DNA of 64,000 nt from Sva-07 sp963752815 (GTDB lineage Bacteria > Actinomycetota > Acidimicrobiia > Acidimicrobiales > Ilumatobacteraceae). The DNA lies in the NCBI GenBank assembly GCA_963752815.1, contig CAVVZI010000006.1, forward strand, positions 806,001 through 870,000, in the 5' to 3' direction. Below the pieces are notes generated by a model, which saw only the letters and a list, made by a program, of their open reading frames with translations, made no database searches and was not told the origin of the DNA. Each line of letters begins with the position of its first letter. Positions within the stretch are counted from its first letter, which is position 1. Of the stretch, positions 45,667-55,200 are shown piece by piece. A program made the translations under genes and the position numbers.

Positions 45667-47553
45667 ATGACCGCAGTCGAACAACCGACCGAACTCCCCC
45701 GGTGGAGCATCGCCGACGTCTTCGAGTCGCTCTCGGCGCGAACGTTCTCCGACGCCATGGAGCAGTCGACGGCCGACGTCGAACGCCTCGTGGCATTGTT
45801 CGACGAACTGGGCATCCGGGCCATCGAGCCTCGTGAGCCCGATGCCGCCGACGGCGACGCCGCCGACCGGGTGCTGCGCGAGTTCAACCGTGTGTCTGCC
45901 GGTTTCGACATCGTCGAGGCGAGCATCTACGCCACGGTGTCGACCAACTCCCGTGACGAACAGGCCCAGGGCCTGATGAGTGAGCTCGAACCCGCCGAGG
46001 CCGCGATGCGACCGCTGCTCGCCCGCCTGTCCGACTGGGTGCAGGCCCTCGGCGCGGCACCGCTCGCCCAGGTGAGCGACGAGGCGGCCGAGCACCTCGG
46101 CCCGCTGACCCGCCTCGCGGAACGCGCCGACCACCAGATGTCGGAAGTCGAGGAGCACCTGTACGCCGAGTTGTCGGCCACCGGGTCGGGCGCGTGGGGC
46201 CGGCTGCAACGCGACGTCACATCGCAGTTGTCGGTCGAGGTCGCCCTGCCCGACGGTCCCCGAACGATGCCGATGCCGGCCGTACGCGGTCTGGCGACCG
46301 ACGCCGACGCCGCCGTTCGCCGGGCCGCCTACGAAGCAGAGCTGCGCGCCTGGCCGACCGTCGAGCTGCCCGTCGCCGCGGCGATGAACGCCATCAAGGG
46401 CGAGGCGAACTCGGTGAACCGGCGGCGGGGCTGGGAGTCGCCGCTCGACGCCTCGCTGTTCGCGAACAGCGTCAGCCGCGCGACGTTCGAGGCCATGCAA
46501 GCGGCCGTCCGCGACTCGCTCCCCGACTTCCGGCGCTGGATGCGTCTGAAGGCGTCACTCCACGCGACCTGTTCGTTCCGGCCCCGACCCCGAACGACCG
46601 TTCGTTCCGGCCCCGACCCCGAACGAACCGAGCCGGCACTCGCGTGGTGGGACCTGGTCGCGCCGCTGCCGGTGGCGCCCGCCGACATGTCGTGGGACGA
46701 GGGCGTCGACGTCGTGCGCTCGGCGTTCCGCCAGTTCAGCCCGGCGCTCGGCAGCCTCGTCGACCGTGCGCTCGACGAGCAATGGATCGACGCGCCACCC
46801 GCCGAGGGCAAGACGGGCGGCGCGTTCTGCATGCCGTTCGTCGGCGACCGTTCACTCGTCCTGCTGAACTGGTCGGGTTCGGCGGAATCCGCGCAGACCA
46901 CCGCCCACGAACTCGGACACGCCTATCACAACACGACGCTCGTCGATCGCACGTCGCTGCAGAAGCGCCTGCCGATGGCGCTCGCCGAGACGGCCAGCAT
47001 CTTCTGCGAGACGCTGGTCGTCGAGGCCGGCCTCGCCCGCCTCGAGGGCGCCGATCGGCTGGCGCTGCTCGACATCGACCTGCAGGGGACGAACCAGGTC
47101 GTCGTCGACATCCACTCCCGCTTCCTGTTCGAGACCGAGGTCTACGCCCGACGCCAGCGGCGCACGCTGAGTGCCGCCGAACTCTGCGAGATGATGACCG
47201 ACGCCCAAGCGGCCGCGTACGGCGACGGGCTCGACCAATCGACCGCCCATCCCTACATGTGGCTGCTGAAGCCGCACTACTACGGCAGCTCGTTCTACAA
47301 CTGGCCCTATACCTACGGGCTGCTGTTCGGGCTCGGGCTGTTCGCCCGGTACCAGGACGATCCCGACCACTTCCGCTCCGGGTACGACACGCTGCTGTCA
47401 CGCGCCGGGATGGACACCGCCGAGGAACTCGGCCAGGCCTTCGATCTCGACGTCACCGACGAAGCCTTCTGGACCGCGAGCCTCGACGTCGTGCGGACGC
47501 GCATGGCCGACTACGAACGGCTCGCCGGCGAAGTCGGCCGCGCCGCCGGCTGA
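45667..47553 (+). CDS. M3-family oligoendopeptidase with translated palindromic insert
   Basis: 628 residues. The zinc metallopeptidase motif is HELGHAYH with the third ligand in ALAETASIFCETL; the rest of the PepF/M3 fold follows (KPHYYGSSFYNWPYTYG). Between ASLHAT and ALAWWDLVAPLP there is a stretch (CSFRPRPRTT then VRSGPDPERTE) encoded by the palindromic doublet at 46571-46629, where family members run almost directly into the WWDLFAP motif. The frame stays open. It probably degrades oligopeptides in the cytosol. The insert lies away from the catalytic centre in sequence. Confidence 0.92.
   Translation: MTAVEQPTELPRWSIADVFESLSARTFSDAMEQSTADVERLVALFDELGIRAIEPREPDAADGDAADRVLREFNRVSAGFDIVEASIYATVSTNSRDEQAQGLMSELEPAEAAMRPLLARLSDWVQALGAAPLAQVSDEAAEHLGPLTRLAERADHQMSEVEEHLYAELSATGSGAWGRLQRDVTSQLSVEVALPDGPRTMPMPAVRGLATDADAAVRRAAYEAELRAWPTVELPVAAAMNAIKGEANSVNRRRGWESPLDASLFANSVSRATFEAMQAAVRDSLPDFRRWMRLKASLHATCSFRPRPRTTVRSGPDPERTEPALAWWDLVAPLPVAPADMSWDEGVDVVRSAFRQFSPALGSLVDRALDEQWIDAPPAEGKTGGAFCMPFVGDRSLVLLNWSGSAESAQTTAHELGHAYHNTTLVDRTSLQKRLPMALAETASIFCETLVVEAGLARLEGADRLALLDIDLQGTNQVVVDIHSRFLFETEVYARRQRRTLSAAELCEMMTDAQAAAYGDGLDQSTAHPYMWLLKPHYYGSSFYNWPYTYGLLFGLGLFARYQDDPDHFRSGYDTLLSRAGMDTAEELGQAFDLDVTDEAFWTASLDVVRTRMADYERLAGEVGRAAG
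46571..46629. repeat. Tandem palindromic element doublet inside the M3 peptidase gene
   Basis: Two units, 46571-46599 and 46600-46629, each GTTCGTTCCGG...CCCCGAACGA(A)CC. They match the hisH units except TTTCGG is TTCCGG and one A is missing in unit 1. On the plus strand both loci have the same orientation, so the two host genes, on opposite strands, read the element in opposite senses and different frames. Confidence 0.85.
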
Positions 47554-47569
47554 TCGGGACGAACCCAAC

Positions 47570-48626
47570 ATGGCCCTGCCCGCAGCACCCACCCGGTACG
47601 GGGTGAACCGGGCGGAGCTCGCGGCGGCCCTCGACGGCGAACCGCGATACCGGCTCGACCAGCTGTGGTCAGGTCTGTACGAGCAGCTCGCCGAACCGGC
47701 CGAGATCACCAACCTGCCGAAGGCCCTGCGCACCCGACTGGCCGACGACCTTCCGCTGGCGTTGTCGGCGATCACCGAATCGGTGAGCGACAGTGGCGAC
47801 ACCGTGAAGTTCCTGTGGGAGCTCGACGGTGGGAGCCGCATCGAGACGGTGCTGATGCTCTACCGCGACCGGGCCACCGTGTGCGTCAGCAGCCAGGCCG
47901 GCTGCGCCATGGCCTGCGGATTCTGCGCCACCGGCCAGGCCGGTTTCACCCGCCATCTCACGGTCGGCGAGATCGTGGAGCAGGTGGTCCGAGCGTCGCG
48001 TCGGGCCCAGCGACGTCGGGCGGCGCGTGAGCAACATCGTGTTCATGGGGATGGGCGAGCCGATGGCGAACCTCGCCGCGGTCTGGCCGAGCGTCGAGCG
48101 GTTCCACGGGGACCTCGGACTGTCGGCCCGCCACATCACGATCTCCACCGTCGGGCTGATCCCGGGCATCCGGGCCCTCGCCGACTTCCCGCTCCCCGTC
48201 AATCTGGCGGTGTCGCTCCACGCCGCCAACGACACGTTGCGCGACGAACTCGTGCCGATCAACAAGCGCTACCCCATCGACGATCTGGTCCAGGCGTGCG
48301 ACGACTACCTCGCGGTGAAGAACCGCCGGGTGAGTTTCGAGTGGGCGATGATCGACGGCGTCAACGACCGCGACAGCGACGCCACCGAACTGGCGCGGAT
48401 CTGCCGGCGGCTGAGCCCGCACGCCCACGTCAACCTGATCCCGCTCAACCCGACCCCGGGGTATCCGACGCGGGGCACGCCGCTGAAGCGGGTCCACGCG
48501 TTCCGTGACCTGCTCGAGGCCGCGGGCGCCAACGCCACGGTGCGTCAGAACCGGGGCACCGACATCGATGCCGCGTGCGGTCAGCTCGCGGCCGGTCAGC
48601 CCGTGAGCCTCACCCCGCGCCGTTGA
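47570..48626 (+). CDS. rlmN: 23S rRNA (adenine2503-C2)/tRNA methyltransferase (frameshift near 48000)
   Basis: ATG 47570. The radical-SAM motif CAMACGFC (C-x3-C-x2-C) is near residue 112, with preceding VCVSSQAGCAMACGFCATG. Frame moves +1 near 48000 and continues VSNIVFMGMGEPMANL, LAVSLHAANDTLRDELVP, VSFEWAMIDGVND, VNLIPLNPT and VRQNRGTDIDAACGQL with the C-terminal catalytic Cys (AACGQL). The span is 3n+1. It methylates A2503 of 23S rRNA and A37 of some tRNAs. Confidence 0.93.
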
Positions 48627-48960
48627 GATAGCCCGGGTTGGCGACGAGCAGCTTGTCGATCACCGAACTCAGCAGGAGTTCGCGCACCTCGTCGAGCCGA
48701 TCGTCGAACTCGTGGCGGCGGATCCCGGCGGCGAGCGCGGCATCGTCGGGCACCCCCAACCGTGCGAGCCGGGCCGCGTGTTCTGTCGCCTGGAGCCCGC
48801 CGAGATCGAGTTCGCGTTCCACGATCGCCAGCACGTTGGCCGCCACGCGGGCGTGGAACTTCAGCCGGCCTTCGGTGCTCGCGGCGACATCGCGTTCGAG
48901 CCATTCGCGCACGGCCTCGATCAGTTGTGCCGCGGTCGGGGCGTCGTGGGGCGCTGCCAT
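48610..48960 (-). CDS. DUF6285-type small protein downstream of the kinase-like gene
   Basis: 116 residues from ATG 48960, which overlaps the preceding stop as TGATG. All-helical: AAQLIEAVREWLERDV, LKFHARVAANVLAIVEREL, DDRLDEVRELLLSSV. It matches the small proteins usually encoded after acyl-CoA dehydrogenase/aminoglycoside-phosphotransferase-like genes in actinobacteria (DUF6285 type, from memory). It ends 17 bp inside the convergent rlmN gene. Function unknown. Confidence 0.65.
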   Translation of the reverse strand: MAAPHDAPTAAQLIEAVREWLERDVAASTEGRLKFHARVAANVLAIVERELDLGGLQATEHAARLARLGVPDDAALAAGIRRHEFDDRLDEVRELLLSSVIDKLLVANPGYLNGAG

Positions 48961-49896
48961 CACCACTTCCCTTCCAGCGAGAGCAACAGGTCGTATTCGT
49001 TCTCGCACACGCGACGACCGATCGCCGCCAGTTCGTGGCTGCGGCTCGCGCCCGACAGGTGGACGTTGGCCTGGAGGATGCACATGATCGCCCACTTCCA
49101 GGTGCCGAGCACCTCCCACCAGTGCATGGCTGCCCGATCGATCGTGCACCTCGGCCGCCGCTTCGTAGGCGGCGACCAGTTCGTCGTACTGCCCGACCCC
49201 GGCGACCGGCGGGCCCTGACCGAACCGCCACGCCTTCACGCACAACCAACCGAGATCCTCCATCGGATCGCCGATGTGGGCGAGCTCCCAGTCGATCACC
49301 GCGTTCAGGCCGGTGGTACCGACGATGAGGTTCCCGAGGCGGAAGTCGCCGTGCACGACGGCCGCCCGACCCGGGGTCGGCCGATGGTCGATCAGCCAGT
49401 TGCGCACCAGTTCGAGGACCGGATGGGGTTGGCCGAGATTGTCGAGCGCGTCGGTGTAGAACGCCACCTGATCGATCTCGACCAGTTTCGTCAGCGGCGC
49501 CGGATCGATCGCGTGAACCCTCGCGAGCGCCCGACCCATGTCGGCGACCAGGTTCTCGCGGGCGGTGGCGTAGTCGTCGTCGCGCAGGATCTTGCGGGCG
49601 ATCGTCTCCCCCTCGATCGCCTCGAGCACCATGAACGCGGCCCCGTCGGTCTGACGCTCGGCGGCGAGCAGTTCCGGCACCGGCACGCCGGCCGCGCCAG
49701 CGGCGCGCACGACGTCGGCCTCGATCATCATGTCGCGCTGGTCGCCGGCGCGCTGTCGCTGGACGATCGTCGGCCGGCCGTCTGCCAGGAACCACCACGT
49801 CTCCCGAGAGGCGCCACCCGACAACCGTCGCAAGTCGGTGATCGCGGCACCGTCGAGCACCGACGACAGGGACTCACTGAAGGCGGCGGCGTCCAT
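48960..49896 (-). CDS. Aminoglycoside phosphotransferase-family kinase-like protein (shift near 49143)
   Basis: ATG 49896 (MDAAAFSESLSSV). The APH-family loop SGGASRETW, the catalytic HGDFRLGNLIV and the metal-binding VIDWELAHIGDPMEDLGW are present. The frame then breaks at GTGCACGATCGATCGG, where GATC is doubled; removing one copy restores HDRAAMHWWEVLGTWKWA to the end. The span is 3n+1. Related proteins act on acyl-type or small hydroxylated substrates; resistance is unlikely. Confidence 0.85.
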
Positions 49897-49971
49897 CGCC
49901 CCGAGAATCGCAGATCGTCGCCCCGTCCTCGGCATCGGGAAACGAACCGTCAACGGGGTGTGGCGAACACG

Positions 49972-50437
49972 TCACTCACCGGCGATCCGGACGAGTTCTC
50001 TGCTGCCTTGTTCGATCTCGTCGTCGAGCACCCGTTGCAGCACGGCGCCGGTGAACAGTCGGCCCCCGTAGTGCAAGCGCATCGTCAACCTCGTCGACGG
50101 TGGCGACTCACGATCGGGTGCGAGTTCGACCTCGAGGGTCCACGGTGCGTGTGAGCGGCCGTCACGCTCGGCCCGCTCGAACCGCACCCGTTCGGTCGGT
50201 TCGTGGACCGAGCGCACCATGCGCAGCCGCTTCGACCGGGCGAAGGGCCCGACCTGCGCCGCGCAGCTCGACGATCCATGCCGGCGGCTCCGTTCCCGTC
50301 GCGCCTTCGACCGGCTCGTCGATCGGGGTGGCGGCGTGGACCATGCGCAGCCACGTGGGGTACTCGCCCAGGTCGTCGACGAGCCCGAAGGTGCGCGCCG
50401 CCGTCGCCGGAACGATCAACTCGCGAGTGACCTCCAT
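49972..50437 (-). CDS. SRPBCC/polyketide-cyclase-like protein (shift near 50260)
   Basis: ATG 50437 (MEVTRELIVPATAART). START-like fold: TFGLVDDLGEYPTWLRMV, PAWIVELR, then after a +1 shift AQVGPFARSKRLRMV and the basic/hydrophobic VRFERAERDGR, ending RLTMRLHYGGRLFTG and LDDEIEQGSRELV. The span is 3n+1. SRPBCC proteins bind hydrophobic ligands. It lies 12 bp downstream of the DUF3499-like gene. Confidence 0.7.
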
Positions 50438-50449
50438 GTTCGATCGCGG

Positions 50450-50926
50450 TCAGGAAGGTCGTCGACGGTCGTCGCCGCGGAACGCGCGGGCCAACAGCGG
50501 CGAGCGCGCCGCCAACAACCCGTCCAGATCGTCGTGCTCGTCGAACGTCGGCGTCCACGGCACCGCGGCATCGGGCACCGGGTCGGTTGCCGCCACGTCG
50601 GGCGCTTCGGTGGGGACCTCGTCGGTCAACAACAGGAGCTGCTCGGACGACGACTCGGCGGGCTGACTCCGGCGCCGCGGCGCGGGCGTCGGCGGTGGAA
50701 GTGCCGAGGCGGAACGGAAGAGGCGCGGGGTCGGCTCGCGCAGATCGTCGAGCGTCCAGTACCGCGGCACGACCATCGAGTCGGCATGTCGGCGGCACAG
50801 CACCCCGGACGACGCACCGTCGTCGGCGTGGAGCGCATCGAGCCAGAACACCAGATCCTCCGCTCGCATCCCATACGCGACCGACGCCGGTTCGGAACAA
50901 CCCGGACGTTCGCAGAGCCTGCCCAT
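50450..50926 (-). CDS. DUF3499-like protein with N-terminal zinc-type motif
   Basis: 158 residues. The N-terminal half (LCERPGCSEPASVAYG, LCRRHADSMVVPRYW) has the two CxxxxC/CRRH pairs of the actinobacterial DUF3499 family, probably a zinc-binding fold. The C-terminal half is Pro/Ala/Asp-rich and variable. TAGTGT lies 9 nt before the ATG. The function is unknown; the family is actinobacterium-specific, so it supports the taxonomic call. Confidence 0.75.
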   Translation of the reverse strand: MGRLCERPGCSEPASVAYGMRAEDLVFWLDALHADDGASSGVLCRRHADSMVVPRYWTLDDLREPTPRLFRSASALPPPTPAPRRRSQPAESSSEQLLLLTDEVPTEAPDVAATDPVPDAAVPWTPTFDEHDDLDGLLAARSPLLARAFRGDDRRRPS

Positions 50927-51013
50927 CTCGGCCCGACACTAGCCGTCCCACCATTGGCGATCGTGGCCCACTAGTTTCGCGGTCCGCGTGACCGAGAAGG
51001 GACACCATCGACG

Positions 51014-51686
51014 ATGAAGCTCGCCCGGGCGAATCCCACCGACCGTTTCGGTCGACTGCTCGTGATCATCATGATCGCGTTCATCGTCTCCGGCATCCAG
51101 CAGGACTGGGCGACGACCGTCACCACGTTCGTCAATCTGGTGTTGGTCGTGGTGGCTTTCCGCACGACCGGCGTACGCATCGTCGATGCCGATCGCCAGT
51201 GCGATCGCCGTGATCGCCATGGCTGCCGCGATGCTCTCGGCGCTCACCGACAACGGCTCGAACGCCGCGGCGGTGTCCTCGTTCGCCCAGTTCGCGCTCC
51301 TGATCTTCCTCGTCGTCGCGTTGCTGCGGGCGGTGCTCGCGCACGAGGTCGTCAGCATCCAGACGATCGTCGGTGCGGTCGCCGCCTACGCCCTCATCGG
51401 ACTGGCCTTCTCGTGGCTCTACCTCGGAATGTCGACCGTCGACAGCGACCAGTTCTCGTTCAACGCCTCGGTTCCGTCGGCGTTTCCCGAGTTCAGCTTC
51501 GTCGTGCTGACGACACTCGGTTTCGGCAATCAGGTTCCGGACGAACCGTTCGCGGCCCGCCTGGTGGTGATCGAAGCGATGATCGGTCAGATCTTCCTCG
51601 CCACGTTCGTGGCCCGCCTGGTCTCGCTGTATCCCCGGCGCTCCGCACCACCGCAGCCCGGCGCGGACTCCGACGCGGCCCTCTGA
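51014..51686 (+). CDS. Two-pore-type potassium channel-like protein (shift near 51180)
   Basis: ATG 51014 follows GAAGGGA at normal distance. Early membrane helices (LLVIIMIAFIVSGI, TFVNLVLVVVAFR) lead to a +1 shift near 51180, then more helices (FALLIFLVVALLRAVL, AVAAYALIGLAFSWLYL). The filter-like VVLTTLGFGNQVP (TxGFG) and a final helix (LVVIEAMIGQIFLATFVA) complete an ion_trans_2 unit. The span is 3n+1. The filter predicts potassium selectivity, inferred from the motif only. Confidence 0.8.
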
Positions 51687-51778
51687 CGCCCCGCGCGTGC
51701 GAGATCCCGCAACCTCGAATCCGACGTGCGCAATGATGTGCGGACACACGAACGACGACAGGACAGCGAGGTCACAAC

Positions 51779-52159
51779 ATGGTTCGCACTCTGATCAAGG
51801 TCGGACTCACGATCGCCGGCAACGCCATCGGCCTCCTCGTGGCCGCGGCGCTGCTCGACGACGTGAAACTCAGCGGCGCGGCGTTCATCCTCGCCGTGAT
51901 CATCTTCACGGTCGCCGAGCTGATCCTCGAACCGTTCATCGAGAAGATGGTGACCGAGCATGCCGAGCGGCTGCGGATCTTCACGTCGCTCGTGACGACG
52001 TTCCTCGCGCTGTTGGTGACCGACCTCTTGTCGGACGGGCTCAGCATCGAAGGCGCCGGCACGTGGTTGCTGGCGACCGTGATCGTGTGGCTCGGCACGC
52101 TGCTCGCCGGGGTGATCCTCCTGCGACTGTTCGTCGACGAACGCCGCGACGAACGCTGA
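51779..52159 (+). CDS. Small phage-holin-4/superinfection-immunity-like membrane protein
   Basis: 126 residues with four membrane helices (LTIAGNAIGLLVAAALL, AAFILAVIIFTVAELIL, IFTSLVTTFLALLVTDLL, WLLATVIVWLGTLLAGVIL). The pattern fits the phage_holin_4_2-type family found in many bacterial chromosomes without phage. A chaperone-like or envelope role is possible. A weak GAGGT lies upstream. Confidence 0.6.
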   Translation: MVRTLIKVGLTIAGNAIGLLVAAALLDDVKLSGAAFILAVIIFTVAELILEPFIEKMVTEHAERLRIFTSLVTTFLALLVTDLLSDGLSIEGAGTWLLATVIVWLGTLLAGVILLRLFVDERRDER

Positions 52160-52253
52160 CTCGGACCTCAGCCGCTGACCGTTCCCTTTCGGCCCGGCGG
52201 AACCCGGTGATGGTTCCGGGTTCCGCCGGTGGAGGCGCCGATTGGTTGCTCGG

Positions 52254-55200
52254 TCAGCTGCTGAAGTACCCGGACACGTCTGCGATCAGGTGCGCCGTGC
52301 CGTACACGTAGAAGCACACCGTGCCCGCCGCCGACACCGGGGCGATCACCGAGTTCGGGATCGTCTGACCCGTCGTGAAGTTGAGGTTCGACGCATTCGG
52401 GCGGGTACCGCACGGATACACCGTGACGTAGCCGCCACCGATCGTCGGGTTCCCGCCCTCGGCCACGGTGACGTTCATCGCCACCGCACCGATACCACTG
52501 CTGGGCAGACCACCCCGGCCCGACAGCGTCAACGTGAGCGGTGTGCCGGTGCCGGCCGCATTGCCCACCTTGTTGCCACTACGGGTGTCGAGCACTCGGG
52601 CCGGGACCAACGGGGTGAACCCTGAACCGGTCGACAGGTATCCGGACACGTCTGCGATCAGGTGCGCCGTGCCGTACACGTAGAAGCACACCGTGCCCGT
52701 TGCTGACACTGGGGCGATCACCGAGTTCGGGATCGTCTGACCGGCGGTGAAGTTCAAGTTCGATGCTTCCGGACGGGTACCACACGGATACACGGTGACG
52801 TAGCCGCCACCGATCGTCGGGTTCTCGCCCTGGGCCACCGTGACGTTCATGGCCACCGCAGCGATACCACCACTCGGCAGACCACCCTGGCCGAACACCG
52901 ACAGCGTGAGCGGTGTGCCGGTGCCGCTGGCATTGCCCACCTTGTTGCCACCACGGGTGTCCAACAACCGAGCTGGGACCAACGCGTTGAACCCCGAACC
53001 GGTCGGGAAGTACCCCGACACGTCTGCGAGCAGGTGCGCCGTGCCGTACACGTAGAAGCACACCGTGCCCGCCGCCGACACCGGAGCGATCACCGAGTTC
53101 GGGATCGTCTGACCCGTCGTGAAGTTCAAGTTCGACGCTTCCGGACGGGTGCCACACGGATACACCGTGACGTAACCGCCACCCACCGTCGGATTCTCGC
53201 CATTGTCCACGGTGACGTTCAACGCCACCGCACTGATACCACCGGTCGGCAGACCACCCTGGCCGAACACCGACAGCGTGAGCGGCGTGCCGGTGCCGGC
53301 CGCATTGCCCACCTTGTTGCCACCACGGGTGTCCAACAACCGGAACGGCTCCAACGGCACGAACGTCTTGGCTGCCGGCGACGTCGGAACGCTCGAGGAT
53401 GGCACGGTCGACGACGTCGGAACACTCGACGTCGGGACGGTCGTCGTTACCACCGGCACAACGACCGGCGGCGGCGGTGGCGGCGGTGCAACGCCGGTTC
53501 CGCTCAGGCTCACCATCGACACCGACCCTGGAAGGTTGTTGCCGTTGTGGGTGATGCGGACCCGGGCGGTCTTCGGCCCGATGCTGGTCGGGAGGAAGGA
53601 AACGGTGACGGTGCACTCCGCCCCGACGGCGAGGGTGTTGCAGCCGGAGGGTGTCGCCGTGAACAGCGTCGCATTCGCAAAGGTCTCGTCGATCCCGACC
53701 CCTGTCACCGTCAGCGGCGCGGTCCCGTGTTGGTGACCGTGATCGTCTTCGCCGCCGAGGCGGTGCCGGTGATCACTGATCCGAAGGCCACTGCCGGTCC
53801 CATCTTCGCCGAAGGAACACCGCCGACCGTCCCGTCGAGAGCGACGGTCGCTGCAGGCTCCGGGTGCGTTGGACTCGATTTTCAGCGTGGCTGAACGTGC
53901 TCCGATCACCGCCGGTGTCGGTGAGAACGTCACGAGGGCGGTGCAGGACGCCGATGGCGCCAGCGGCGTCGTGCAGTCGCTGGTGGCCGTGAACTGCACG
54001 ATGGGTCGTTCGTCGTCACCGCCGAGACGACCAGGGGGGCAGTTCCGACGTTGGTCACCGTGATCGGCTTGGCGACGCCGATGTCGGCGGGTGCGAACGT
54101 CAGCGAGTAGGCCGACAGGTCGATCGCCGGCGCAGCTGCGGGGGCGCTCGGGGTGATCGGGATGTCGTAGAAGGAGTTGCACCTTCCGGTGTTCGCGTCG
54201 TTGCCGAGGCAGAACCGGAGGTTCTCCACGTTCCAGAGCGTGTCTGTTCCGTCACCGGCCGCGCCGACATCGCTGACGGTGATGCTGCCATCGACGTTGT
54301 CGACGATGGCGTACTGCCCCGGAACGAGTGCCCCGGTCGCGTCGACGGTCACGTCTCGGTGAGGAATGCTGCCGTGTCGCAGTTCACCGTGCCCGGCAGG
54401 ACCTTGACCGTCCGGGCCACGGCGCCGTCCGGCGTGGGTGCGGGACAATCGGCGGTCGCACCGGTGTAGGCCGTGGGGCCCATCGGCGACCCAGGTGGGG
54501 CTCGACGATCTCTCGCACGGCGACGAGGTTGCCCGGATCGACCAGGCCGGCGAACACCGCCTGTTGCAGCGTCATACCAGTGGTACCGGGGCCGAAGTTG
54601 CCCGACGTCGCCTGGTGCTCCATGAGGTCGGTCCTGCCGATCTCCGAGGCTGCGATCTGCCGGGTTGGTACGAACCGTGATGGCAACCCGAAGTGCATGA
54701 TCGCCGTCGACGATGTCGTCGTTGCCACGGCCTTCGATCAGGTCGTTGCCGCCGCCACCGAGGAGGATGTTGCCCTCGGCCCAGACACTGCCCGACTCGA
54801 GGCCGAGCGGAGTTCCGTCGTAGCCGACACTTGGGCACTGCTTCATGACCGATGCGCCGATGACGGAGCTGAGCGTCGACGGGAAGCTCGTGACCAACCG
54901 GTTGAGCCCAGCGATCCGGGCGACACCGATCGGATCGAGCGCGTCGCATCCGGAGAACCCGCCAACAGCGACGACCGCCGCGATGTCGTCACCGCGCAGG
55001 ACGTCGTTGAAGTTGGATCCCGAGTCGGCTTCGACCTCCTGCCAGCGGTCGCGGTTGACGACTACCTGGATCGGGACCCCGCGCAGTTGCTGGTTGATCA
55101 TCATGTCGTCGTCCGCACCGACGCTGTCGTACTGGTGGAACGCCCAGTCGAAGCCGGCTGACCCGGCGTTGCGATCGACAGCCGCGTTCTGCGCCATCAG

